Notes: generated by a model from the sequence alone, not told the origin. A stretch of 6,143 nt of DNA from an uncultured Lachnospiraceae bacterium (GCA_945787485.1 CALZHV010000130.1:1-6143); one strand, 5' to 3'. Positions 1 through 5,849 are shown, counted from the stretch's first letter. A program made the numbers and translations.

Positions 1-235
1 TAATGCAGATGTAATAATAAATATTTCAGCAAAAAAACAGATTGGTTTTGATGAGATTTCAAATGCAATAGCTGATATTATTAATAACAGCCGAACTTAC
101 ATTGAAAAAACTGTTCCTTACAATGAAGCCGGAATTATCAACAAAATCAGAAATTTGGGAACTTTGCTTGAGGAAGATTATAGAGAGGATGGAATTTTTA
201 TCAGGGCTTATGTAGACAAAAGTCTTGGTTTATAA
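1..235 (+). CDS. hflX: GTPase HflX, C-terminal end (5' part lies outside the window)
   Basis: Reading from base 2, 77 codons are open up to TAA at 233-235. The fragment begins just before the G5 guanine-binding loop, seen as NISAKKQIGFDEI. It then has the HflX-specific C-terminal domain: an aromatic/basic strand (RTYIEKTVPYNEAG), a helix (INKIRNLGTLLEEDY) and the closing strand EDGIFIRAYVDKSLGL. The PY-x-EAG, EEDY and DGI-x-I-x-AYV pattern is typical of HflX. HflX is a ribosome-associated GTPase of the TRAFAC/Obg-HflX class that binds 50S subunits and can split stalled or hibernating 70S ribosomes. The Walker A and other G motifs must lie upstream. It is probably an early gene of the operon that continues rightward, since the next start codon is only 5 nt past its stop. 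Identification is firm; intactness of the N-terminal part cannot be judged. Confidence 0.9.
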   Translation, partial: NADVIINISAKKQIGFDEISNAIADIINNSRTYIEKTVPYNEAGIINKIRNLGTLLEEDYREDGIFIRAYVDKSLGL

Positions 236-240
236 AATAT

Positions 241-1611
241 ATGAAATTACCTGAATTATTTGAAGAAAATATGTCCTCATTACTTGGTGAGGATTATGAA
301 AATTATAAACAATGTCTTGATAAACCTATGCATCATGGTATAAGAGTTAATACTCATAAGATTTCAGTGGAAGAATTTTTAAAAATTTGTCCGTTTGATT
401 TAAAATCGGTTCCATGGTGTTCAAATGGTTTTTATTATGATGAAAAGAAGGATACTCCTTCAAAACATCCGTATTATTATGCGGGATTATACTACATACA
501 GGAGCCGAGTGCAATGACTCCGGCTAGTGTCATTCCTGTAAAATCAAACGAACGTGTGCTTGATATTTGCGCCGCCCCAGGTGGAAAATCTACCGAATTG
601 GCTGCAAAATTAGATGGAACCGGAGTACTTGTTTCAAATGATATTAGTGCTTCAAGGGCTAAGGCTTTATTGAAGAATATAGAAGTTTTTGGTATTCCAA
701 ATGCTGTTATTACAAGTGAACCACCAAACAAATTAGCTGAAAAATTCCCATATTATTTTGATAAGATTTTAATTGATGCACCTTGCTCGGGAGAAGGAAT
801 GTTTAGAAAATCTTATTCTATGGTTACAGCGTGGGAGAAGAATGGCAATGAACTTTTTTCCAACATACAAAAGAGCATATTAAATGAAATTGTAAAAATG
901 TTGAAGCCGGGTGGTATGCTTCTTTATTCTACATGTACTTTTTCACCTTTAGAAAATGAGAAATCCATAGAATATTTACTCTCTTTGGATGATTCACTAT
1001 CAATTGTTGATTTTAATAAATATGAATGTTTTGATGACGGTCATCCGGAATGGTCTGATACAGGTAAAGAAGATTTGAAAAAATGTGCAAGACTTTGGCC
1101 ACATAAAATAGAAGGCGAAGGGCATTTTGTTTGTCTTGTTAAAAAGGCTGGAGAGGCATCGGTATTATCTAACATAGGTAATTATCCAATAAAAAAAGTT
1201 AAACTTCCAAAGGAAGTATTGGATTTCTTATCTAAAATAGATGTTGATTATGATATTTCACGCTTTGAGATGGCAGGTGAAAAATTATATTATATTCAGG
1301 ATTCATTGCCTGCTGTAAAAGGCTTAAGAATATTAAGATGCGGACTTTATATGGGAGAAGTAAAGAAAAACAGATTTGAACCAAGTCAGTCACTTGCGAT
1401 GAGCTTGCAAATGAAACAATTTTCAAATTGTGTTAATTTACATTGTGATGATGATAGAGTAAAGAAATATCTCAAAGGTGAAACAATAGAAGTTGAAGGT
1501 AAAAACGGATGGACACTTGTTTGTGTAGATGGATATCCATTAGGTTGGGGTAAGCTTAATAATGATATATTAAAAAATAAATATTTACCCGGATGGAGGT
1601 TGATGTCATGA
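241..1611 (+). CDS. rsmF: RsmB/RsmF-type rRNA cytosine-C5 methyltransferase (NOL1/NOP2/Sun family)
   Basis: This 456-residue protein transfers a methyl group from S-adenosylmethionine to C5 of a cytosine in RNA, most likely 16S rRNA. A family N-terminal region (1-100, including GLYYIQEPSAM at 82-92) precedes the Rossmann methyltransferase fold. SAM motif I is LDICAAPGGK at 107-116. Motif IV is DAPCSGEG at 179-186, with Cys182, the cysteine that helps release product. Motif VI is STCTFSPLENE at 230-240, with Cys232, the expected nucleophile. RLWPHKIEGEGHF at 284-296 closes the catalytic domain. The C-terminal part (about 315-456) ends in the RNA-binding PUA-like module, with GYPLGWGK at 431-438. 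The start at 241 fits the family N terminus (MKLPELF), although no good Shine-Dalgarno precedes it; ATG at 271 would remove conserved residues. The start lies 5 nt after the hflX stop, and the end overlaps the next gene by 4 bp. The family is certain, but the exact target base is inferred only. Confidence 0.9.
   Translation: MKLPELFEENMSSLLGEDYENYKQCLDKPMHHGIRVNTHKISVEEFLKICPFDLKSVPWCSNGFYYDEKKDTPSKHPYYYAGLYYIQEPSAMTPASVIPVKSNERVLDICAAPGGKSTELAAKLDGTGVLVSNDISASRAKALLKNIEVFGIPNAVITSEPPNKLAEKFPYYFDKILIDAPCSGEGMFRKSYSMVTAWEKNGNELFSNIQKSILNEIVKMLKPGGMLLYSTCTFSPLENEKSIEYLLSLDDSLSIVDFNKYECFDDGHPEWSDTGKEDLKKCARLWPHKIEGEGHFVCLVKKAGEASVLSNIGNYPIKKVKLPKEVLDFLSKIDVDYDISRFEMAGEKLYYIQDSLPAVKGLRILRCGLYMGEVKKNRFEPSQSLAMSLQMKQFSNCVNLHCDDDRVKKYLKGETIEVEGKNGWTLVCVDGYPLGWGKLNNDILKNKYLPGWRLMS
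1595..1599 (+). promoter_or_regulatory. Ribosome binding site that sets the SDR start
   Basis: GGAGG lies 8 nt before ATG 1608. An in-frame ATG at 1593 would place this motif inside its own first codons, with nothing comparable upstream, so 1608 is the supported start. The site lies within the last codons of the methyltransferase gene. Confidence 0.85.
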
Positions 1612-2366
1612 AAATAGCAGTTGTAACAGGAGCGTCTTCCGGAATGGGACGCGAATTTGTAAAACAGATTTCTATGAAATATAGAACTATTGAAGAAATT
1701 TGGGTTTTGTCAAGGAGAGTTTCAAGATTAGAGCAGTTAAAAGAAGAAATAACAAATGTGAATATCAGAGTTATCCCTTGTGATGTAACTAAGGAAGAAG
1801 ATATTGAAACATATAAAAAATTATTGGAGGAGCATAAACCATCAATAAGACTTCTTGTAAATTCAGCGGGATTTGGCATGATTGGACATTTTGGTGATGT
1901 GCCTGAGAAAGAAACGGTTGGGATGTGTGATTTGAATTGTACGGCTCTCACACGTTTTACTTATATTTCATTACCGTATATGATAGACGGATGTTCAAAT
2001 ATTATTAATTTTGCATCTGCAGCTGCATTTTTACCACAGCCTTCTTTTGCTGTTTATGCAGCCACAAAATCATATGTGTTAAGCTTATCAATTGCTTTAA
2101 ATAAAGAGCTTTTAAGCAGAGGTATAGCTGTAACTGCTGTATGTCCGGGACCTGTTGAAACAGAGTTTTTTGATGTGGCAGAAAGATATCATGAGGTAAA
2201 GATGTACAAAAAAATGTTCAGGGCTAAGGCTTCAAAAGTAGTCGAGCTTGCTCTCATAGATGCATACCATCAAAAACCGGTATCCGTATATGGTTTATCA
2301 ATGAACGGACTTAGACTGTTGACCAATGTATTTCCACCGGAATTTCTTGTAAAGTTTATTGGATAG
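1608..2366 (+). CDS. Short-chain dehydrogenase/reductase (SDR), classical type, substrate unknown
   Basis: A 252-residue soluble oxidoreductase of usual length for a classical SDR. The cofactor-binding loop is TGASSGMG at 7-14. NSAG at 85-88 corresponds to the family NNAG motif. The catalytic tetrad is complete: Asn110, Ser137, Tyr150 and Lys154 (YAATK). CPGPVETEFF at 179-188 is the family PG motif. Arg36 and Arg37 at the end of strand beta-2 (LSRR) suggest a preference for NADP(H); this is inference. The start is ATG 1608, which overlaps the methyltransferase stop as ATGA and has GGAGG 8 nt upstream, so translation is probably coupled. The C-terminal segment after 225 is hydrophobic (VYGLSMNGLRLLTNVFPPEFLVKFIG), as in SDRs of the DltE/YqjQ-like group that act on lipid or cell-envelope substrates. 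The substrate cannot be read from sequence, and a direct link to RNA modification is not evident. Confidence 0.88.
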   Translation: MKIAVVTGASSGMGREFVKQISMKYRTIEEIWVLSRRVSRLEQLKEEITNVNIRVIPCDVTKEEDIETYKKLLEEHKPSIRLLVNSAGFGMIGHFGDVPEKETVGMCDLNCTALTRFTYISLPYMIDGCSNIINFASAAAFLPQPSFAVYAATKSYVLSLSIALNKELLSRGIAVTAVCPGPVETEFFDVAERYHEVKMYKKMFRAKASKVVELALIDAYHQKPVSVYGLSMNGLRLLTNVFPPEFLVKFIG

Positions 2367-2382
2367 GTAAGGATATATTATT

Positions 2383-2955
2383 ATGAAGCGTGAAAAGGGT
2401 GAATATGGCTATTTAAAGTCATATAAAATGATTAAGCTTGCATTTTCTCTGCTGTTTGCCGCAATGATTTCATTTATTATTATAACAATGCTTGTTATGT
2501 ATGGCGATACAATGAGAGTGATGATAGTATTTGCTATTTTACTGGCACTGCCATTTGGAAAATTTGTTGTAGCATATATTATGAGTGTAAAGTTTAAACA
2601 ACTGCCGGAGGAAAAATATAATAACCTGGTAGAAAAGCTTGATATAAACTGTGGAAGATTACTTGCAGATGTAATGATTTCTCAATATGAAGGTGTTAAA
2701 TTCTATCATTTAATATATGTAAAAAATAATCAGGTTATTGCATATATTAATGATGCAAAATTTAATGAGAATAAAAAAGATTATGAAAAATGGCTTTTAA
2801 ATACGGTTGGGAATGCGAAATCCAAGCCTGTGATAAAGGTATATGAAAAAGAGCAGGATTTCATAAAAAAAGTGAATTCTATCAGTGAGCCGAATTCTAA
2901 TACAATTTTGGTTGATAAAAATCTTGCACAGATAATTTTGGATAACTGCATTTAG
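2383..2955 (+). CDS. Unrecognised membrane protein with two N-terminal helices and a soluble tail
   Basis: This gene of 190 codons matches no family I recognise. Residues 1-17 are charged (several Lys/Arg). Two hydrophobic segments follow, at about 18-40 and 44-68, separated by a very short polar turn (GDTMR), so they probably form a helical hairpin with both ends in the cytoplasm. Residues 70-190 form a soluble mixed alpha/beta region. It includes a strand-rich stretch (KFYHLIYVKNNQVIAYIND, 106-124), a charged helix around 128-141, and a C-terminal end (NTILVDKNLAQIILDNC) resembling a small alpha/beta domain. No enzymatic motif is visible. The start is supported by TAAGGA at 2368-2373, 9 nt upstream. 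It sits 16 nt after the SDR stop and 14 nt before the pseudouridine synthase, so it is a true operon member, and its codon use resembles its neighbours. It could be a lineage-specific conserved protein of Clostridia. Confidence 0.8.
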   Translation: MKREKGEYGYLKSYKMIKLAFSLLFAAMISFIIITMLVMYGDTMRVMIVFAILLALPFGKFVVAYIMSVKFKQLPEEKYNNLVEKLDINCGRLLADVMISQYEGVKFYHLIYVKNNQVIAYINDAKFNENKKDYEKWLLNTVGNAKSKPVIKVYEKEQDFIKKVNSISEPNSNTILVDKNLAQIILDNCI

Positions 2956-2969
2956 TGGAATGGTGAGTA

Positions 2970-3998
2970 ATGAAAGAAATAATTGTTTCAAGGACAGATG
3001 AAGGGCAAAGAATAAATAAATATTTATTAAAATATCTCGGTAGTGCTCCGTCATCATTTATTTATAAAATGATGAGAAAGAAAAATATAACTTTAAATGG
3101 CTCTAAAGTTAAAGGTGATGAGATATTAAAGGAAAATGACAGTATTAAGCTGTTTCTGTCAGATGAAACTATTTCAAATTTTCAAAATGAAAAAAATAAC
3201 GGTAATAAAAATACAAATATCTCTGCCCAAAATGCTAATTTGAAAATTGATGATAAAATTCTTTATATTGACGATGATATTTTAGTTGTGGATAAGCCGG
3301 TTGGAGTGTTATCTCAAAAGGCTGACAAAAATGATTACTCAATTAATGAAGCAATTATCGAATATTGTTTACATAAAAATATTATTGACAACAAAACGCT
3401 TGAAACATTTAAACCTTCAGTGTGTAACAGATTGGATAGAAATACTTCAGGAATTATTTTTGCAGGCATATCTTTAAAGGGAAGTAAATATTTGAGCAGT
3501 ATTTTAAAAGACAGAACAATGGACAAATATTATTTCACAATAGTTAATGGTGTTTTGGATAAAAGGCTTGATTGCGACGGATATATAACAAAAGACAGTA
3601 ATCAGAATGTTTCAAAGGTTATTTCTAAAGACTGTTATCAAAAATTAAAATCTGAAATAAAAAAAGAGTACACATACATTAATACAAGCTTTGTTCCGGT
3701 TAGCTCAAACGGACAGTTTACTTTATTAAAAATAAAACTTATAACCGGAAAGACTCATCAAATAAGAGCGCATTTAAAGTATCTTGGATATCCTGTTTTA
3801 GGTGATGTGAAGTATGGTAATGATAGTAGTAACCGGTTTATGAGAGAAAAATATAAGCTGAAAAATCATCTGCTTCATGCAGGGGAAGTTATAATATATG
3901 ATTATCCGTTTTCAAATGATATAAAGGATTTGATAATTAAAGCAAAAATGCCTGATAAGTTTGAAAAAATATGTAAGGCGGAAGGATTAAAATATTGA
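2970..3998 (+). CDS. RluA-family 23S rRNA/tRNA pseudouridine synthase with S4 domain
   Basis: A 342-residue enzyme that isomerises uridine to pseudouridine in structured RNA, probably 23S rRNA given the RluC/RluD-like architecture. Residues about 12-65 form an S4 RNA-binding domain (RINKYLLKYL, then KKNITLNGSKVKGDEIL). A low-complexity Asn/Lys-rich linker spans about 70-92. The catalytic domain follows, with ILVVDKPVGVLS at 104-115. The RluA motif RLDRNTSG is at 154-161, with catalytic Asp156. The conserved Tyr is in DKYYF (185-189). KTHQIRAHLKYLGYPVLGD at 261-279 carries Arg266 of the active-site arginine motif. Length is normal for RluC/RluD types. An in-frame TGA at 2964-2966 lies just upstream, so ATG 2970 is the first possible standard start. 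The ribosome binding site is modest (GTGGAA at 2955-2960). The stop is only 1 nt from the recU start. Which uridines are modified cannot be told from sequence. Confidence 0.92.
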   Translation: MKEIIVSRTDEGQRINKYLLKYLGSAPSSFIYKMMRKKNITLNGSKVKGDEILKENDSIKLFLSDETISNFQNEKNNGNKNTNISAQNANLKIDDKILYIDDDILVVDKPVGVLSQKADKNDYSINEAIIEYCLHKNIIDNKTLETFKPSVCNRLDRNTSGIIFAGISLKGSKYLSSILKDRTMDKYYFTIVNGVLDKRLDCDGYITKDSNQNVSKVISKDCYQKLKSEIKKEYTYINTSFVPVSSNGQFTLLKIKLITGKTHQIRAHLKYLGYPVLGDVKYGNDSSNRFMREKYKLKNHLLHAGEVIIYDYPFSNDIKDLIIKAKMPDKFEKICKAEGLKY

Positions 3999-3999
3999 T

Positions 4000-4530
4000 A
4001 TGGCTACTTGGAATTCAAGAGGATTAAGAGGTTCGACTCTCGAAGAATTGATTAACAATACCAATGAATTATACAGAAATAAAGGTTTGGCATTAGTACA
4101 GAAGATTCCTACACCGATAACTCCTGTGAAGGTAGATAACGAAAAAGGACTTATTTCACAGGCATATTTTGAAAAGGATTCTACTGTTGATTATATTGGC
4201 ATAGTTCAATCCGTGCCAATTTGTTTTGATGCAAAGGAATGTGCAACGGATACATTTAATATGCGAAACATTCATGAACATCAGATTGAATTTATGCATG
4301 ATTTTGAAAAACAAGGTGGAATAAGCTTTATAATAATAATGTTTTCTGCAAGAAATGAGTATTATTATCTTAGATTTTCAGAGCTTAAAGATTATTTAGA
4401 ACGAATAAAAAGCGGACATCCTAAAAACTTTAAATATGAAGAATTAGACAAAAATTTCTTCATAAAGGCTGAAGGTGGTGCACTAGTTCATTATCTTAAA
4501 GGTGTTCAGTCTGATTTGAAACTCAGATGA
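4000..4530 (+). CDS. recU: Holliday junction resolvase RecU
   Basis: A 176-residue metal-dependent endonuclease that cleaves four-way junctions during homologous recombination and chromosome segregation; this is the Firmicute counterpart of RuvC. Visible family blocks are SRGLRGSTLEELINNTNELY (6-25), QKIPTPITPV (34-43), ISQAYFEKDSTVDYIG (52-67), ICFDAKECATDTF (74-86) and HEHQIEFMHDFEKQGGISF (92-110). By comparison with the Bacillus enzyme, the metal/catalytic residues should be Asp64, Asp77 and Lys79; Asp77 stands where Bacillus has Glu. The protein lacks the roughly 25-30-residue N-terminal extension of Bacillus RecU, but all core motifs are present. An in-frame TAA at 3988-3990 leaves ATG 4000 as the only ordinary start. 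GAAGGA at 3981-3986 is 13 nt away, which is long, so expression may depend on coupling to the gene ending 1 nt earlier. In Bacillus recU adjoins a penicillin-binding protein gene; here it ends an RNA-modification operon. Confidence 0.93.
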   Translation: MATWNSRGLRGSTLEELINNTNELYRNKGLALVQKIPTPITPVKVDNEKGLISQAYFEKDSTVDYIGIVQSVPICFDAKECATDTFNMRNIHEHQIEFMHDFEKQGGISFIIIMFSARNEYYYLRFSELKDYLERIKSGHPKNFKYEELDKNFFIKAEGGALVHYLKGVQSDLKLR

Positions 4531-5231
4531 AACAAGTCTCCATTGCATATTGCAGTAAATATTTTGTCTTTGCAGCCCGGGTTTTCTTTTTCCAATTTGG
4601 CTAATAAAGCTTTGGCATATTCTCTTTTTGTGTAGCCGTCAGCAGGACATTTGGCAGTAACCACAGGAAGATTATTATTTTGTTCAAATGCTTTAATCTG
4701 ACCTTCGTTACATAGAAGTAGCGGTCTTATAAGAATAAGATTGCTTTTCTCAAGATAAGTTACCGGAGAAAATGTATGTATTCGTCCTTCGAATATCAAA
4801 GACATAAAAAATGTTTCTATAATATCATCCTTGTGGTGTGCATATGCAAGCTTATTGCAGCCAAGCTTTAAAATTGCATTGTTTAACGCACCTTTTCTCA
4901 TTTTCGAACAAAGTGAACATGGATTTGATTCTTTTCTGTAATTGAAAATAATATCATAAATCTGCGTTTTTTCCACATAATATTCTACATTTAAAAAATC
5001 ACAAAAATCTTTTATTTTATCTGTTGTAAATCCGGGATACCCAAGATCGACAGTTACGGCTATGATATCAAATTTTTTTGGATAGAAATCTTTTAATTTT
5101 GCCAGGGAATATAATAATGTAAGACTGTCTTTGCCACCTGAAATTCCTACAGCGATTTTATCGCCTTCTTCTATCATATTATATGTATCTATTGCTTTTC
5201 TTGTATTTCCGAGTAATTTTTGAAGCTTCAT
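4506..5231 (-). CDS. ttcA: TtcA-like tRNA 2-thiocytidine synthetase (PP-loop ATPase)
   Basis: A 241-residue cytosolic enzyme of the TtcA/TtuA class that adenylates and thiolates a tRNA base, presumably C32 (s2C32). The N-terminal PP-loop SGGKDS is at 31-36, followed by VTVDLGYPG (59-67). Cys105 and Cys108 (CSLCSKMRKG) are the CxxC pair, and Cys195 in AKCPADGYTKR matches the third cysteine that in TtcA holds an oxygen-sensitive [4Fe-4S] cluster. AYAHHKDDIIETFFM (129-143) and LILIRPLL (165-172) are further TtcA blocks. It is shorter than E. coli TtcA (311 residues), mainly because both ends are trimmed, as seems common in Firmicutes. ATG 5231 is preceded by GAGGAA (complement of 5237-5242) with 5-nt spacing. 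It is transcribed against recU and overlaps it by 25 bp, and it is divergent from the SOS LysM gene. Other PP-loop thiolases (TtuA, TilS) fit less well; exact substrate is inferred. Confidence 0.85.
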   Translation of the reverse strand: MKLQKLLGNTRKAIDTYNMIEEGDKIAVGISGGKDSLTLLYSLAKLKDFYPKKFDIIAVTVDLGYPGFTTDKIKDFCDFLNVEYYVEKTQIYDIIFNYRKESNPCSLCSKMRKGALNNAILKLGCNKLAYAHHKDDIIETFFMSLIFEGRIHTFSPVTYLEKSNLILIRPLLLCNEGQIKAFEQNNNLPVVTAKCPADGYTKREYAKALLAKLEKENPGCKDKIFTAICNGDLFHLSFKSD

Positions 5232-5250
5232 ACAAATTCCTCATAAAGTT

Positions 5251-5299
5251 TATATTTGTTTTTATATATTTGTTTATATATTTATATATTTATTTGTTT
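5251..5299. repeat. Imperfect AT-rich direct repeats in the ttcA leader
   Basis: TATATTTGTTT occurs at 5251-5261 and 5265-5275, and with one mismatch at 5289-5299, inside a stretch almost free of G and C. On the ttcA strand this reads AAACAAATATA. It may simply be low-complexity promoter DNA that melts easily, since no known binding site is recognised. Confidence 0.5.
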
Positions 5300-5308
5300 G
5301 TTTAACAA
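5281..5308 (-). promoter_or_regulatory. Candidate promoter for ttcA (weak call)
   Basis: Read on the minus strand, TTGTTA (complement of 5303-5308) is followed after 16 bp by TATAAA (complement of 5281-5286). Transcription would begin about 40 nt before ATG 5231. The region is so AT-rich that several -10-like boxes could serve, so only the general location is supported. Confidence 0.35.
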
Positions 5309-5377
5309 TTTTTGCATATTTTATTTTATCATATCGTTTTTGAATGTAAATAAATAAAACTTAAATAAAACTAAAAA

Positions 5378-5391
5378 CGAACATTTATTCG
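5378..5391. promoter_or_regulatory. LexA box 1
   Basis: CGAACATTTATTCG matches the Firmicute LexA operator CGAAC-N4-GTTCG except for one base in the right half (A for G). It lies just upstream of the -35 element of the LysM gene promoter, with its centre 30 bp from that of box 2. Confidence 0.75.
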
Positions 5392-5399
5392 AATAATTA

Positions 5400-5428
5400 T
5401 TGACAAACGAACAAATGTGCGATATACT
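5400..5428 (+). promoter_or_regulatory. Sigma-A promoter of the SOS LysM gene
   Basis: A perfect -35 (TTGACA, 5400-5405), a 17-bp spacer and a near-perfect -10 (TATACT, 5423-5428) predict a start near 5435 and a leader of about 58 nt before ATG 5493. A promoter this strong would need tight repression. LexA box 2 fills most of its spacer, and boxes 1 and 3 flank it, so basal silence and strong SOS induction are expected. Confidence 0.85.
5408..5421. promoter_or_regulatory. LexA box 2, within the promoter spacer
   Basis: CGAACAAATGTGCG matches CGAAC-N4-GTTCG with one mismatch (G for T in the right half). It lies between the -35 and -10 hexamers, where bound LexA would directly exclude RNA polymerase. 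This is the best placed of the three operators. Confidence 0.85.
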
Positions 5429-5439
5429 CCTACTATAGA

Positions 5440-5453
5440 CAAACGGATGTTCG
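5440..5453. promoter_or_regulatory. LexA box 3, just downstream of the predicted transcription start
   Basis: CAAACGGATGTTCG matches CGAAC-N4-GTTCG with one mismatch (A for G in the left half) and an intact right half GTTCG. It lies at about +5 to +18 of the predicted transcript, with its centre 32 bp from that of box 2. Confidence 0.75.
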
Positions 5454-5477
5454 AAAATAGTTTTGGATTATTTATAT

Positions 5478-5485
5478 AGGGAGGA
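5478..5485 (+). promoter_or_regulatory. Ribosome binding site that sets the LysM gene start
   Basis: AGGGAGGA stands 7 nt before ATG 5493. An upstream in-frame TTG at 5463 would put this motif inside the coding region and would start only about 28 nt after the predicted transcription start, without a site of its own, so 5493 is preferred. Confidence 0.88.
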
Positions 5486-5492
5486 TGTAATT

Positions 5493-5807
5493 ATGAATAG
5501 CAAGACATATTATTTATTAAAGAAAGCAATTATTGCAACATGTATAATTGGAATTATAGGAACAGTATTTATGGGATTTAAATTAACATCTAATACTGCA
5601 GAAGCATCAACATATAATATAAAGTATTTTAAATGTATAACAATAGAAGAAAATGATTCATTATGGACTATAGCACAGGATAATATCTCAGAAGAGTATG
5701 ATTCTGTGGAAGCTTATATATCAGAGGTAAAAAGCATTAATAATCTTACAGATGATAAAATCTATTGTGGTGCAAGTTTGGTGGTACCATACTATGCAGA
5801 ACCATAA
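5493..5807 (+). CDS. yneA: YneA-like SOS-induced cell-division inhibitor with LysM domain
   Basis: A 104-residue envelope protein. Residues 1-11 are basic (KTYYLLKK) and about 12-29 are hydrophobic, forming a membrane anchor or signal segment. AEA at 36-38 could be a signal peptidase I site. Residues about 47-99 form one LysM peptidoglycan-binding domain: CITIEENDSLWTIAQD at the start, YISEVKSINNL in the middle and IYCGASLVVP at the end. Size and layout match Bacillus YneA (about 105 residues), which delays septation during DNA damage and acts outside the membrane. Overall YneA family members vary in sequence, so the name rests on layout plus control: three LexA boxes surround its promoter. 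A strong intrinsic terminator follows, so it is probably monocistronic. A general LysM protein of other function is the alternative, but SOS control makes division arrest the best guess. The lexA gene is absent from the window, although in Bacillus it lies divergent to yneA. Confidence 0.82.
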   Translation: MNSKTYYLLKKAIIATCIIGIIGTVFMGFKLTSNTAEASTYNIKYFKCITIEENDSLWTIAQDNISEEYDSVEAYISEVKSINNLTDDKIYCGASLVVPYYAEP

Positions 5808-5849
5808 TGGTTTTTATAAATTTCCTTTTTTCTTTTCATACCTTATTTG

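Noticed and set aside
549..562. LexA-like sequence CGAACGTGTGCTTG
   Set aside because: It has two mismatches in the right half and lies within methyltransferase coding sequence, with no promoter nearby.
492..731. Minus-strand open frame of 79 codons
   Set aside because: It is antisense to the SAM-binding region of the methyltransferase and is explained by codon bias of that gene.
1593..1607. Upstream ATG that would add five residues to the SDR
   Set aside because: GGAGG overlaps those codons and is correctly spaced for ATG 1608. The Rossmann strand begins naturally at MKIAVVTGAS.
1556..1951. Minus-strand open frame of 131 codons
   Set aside because: It lies wholly under the methyltransferase end and the SDR gene, both with clear family motifs. 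Its translation resembles no protein family.
2797..3057. Minus-strand open frame of 86 codons rich in Leu/Phe
   Set aside because: It is antisense to Lys/Asn-rich coding sequence, which produces a false hydrophobic translation. It has no family resemblance.
3970..4002. ATT at 3994 as an alternative recU start at better spacing from GAAGGA
   Set aside because: ATT starts are very rare and would add only two residues. ATG 4000 with coupling to the preceding gene is simpler.
4568..4592. CCCGGG followed by a T-rich run as a possible recU terminator
   Set aside because: No stem of useful length with a loop can be formed there. It encodes conserved-length ttcA sequence on the other strand.
4903..4916. 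CGAACAAAGTGAAC as a possible LexA site
   Set aside because: The two GAAC halves are in direct rather than inverted orientation, and it lies inside ttcA coding sequence.
5463..5492. Upstream TTG start that would add ten residues to the LysM protein
   Set aside because: The strong ribosome binding site at 5478-5485 points to ATG 5493, and the extra residues include the site itself.
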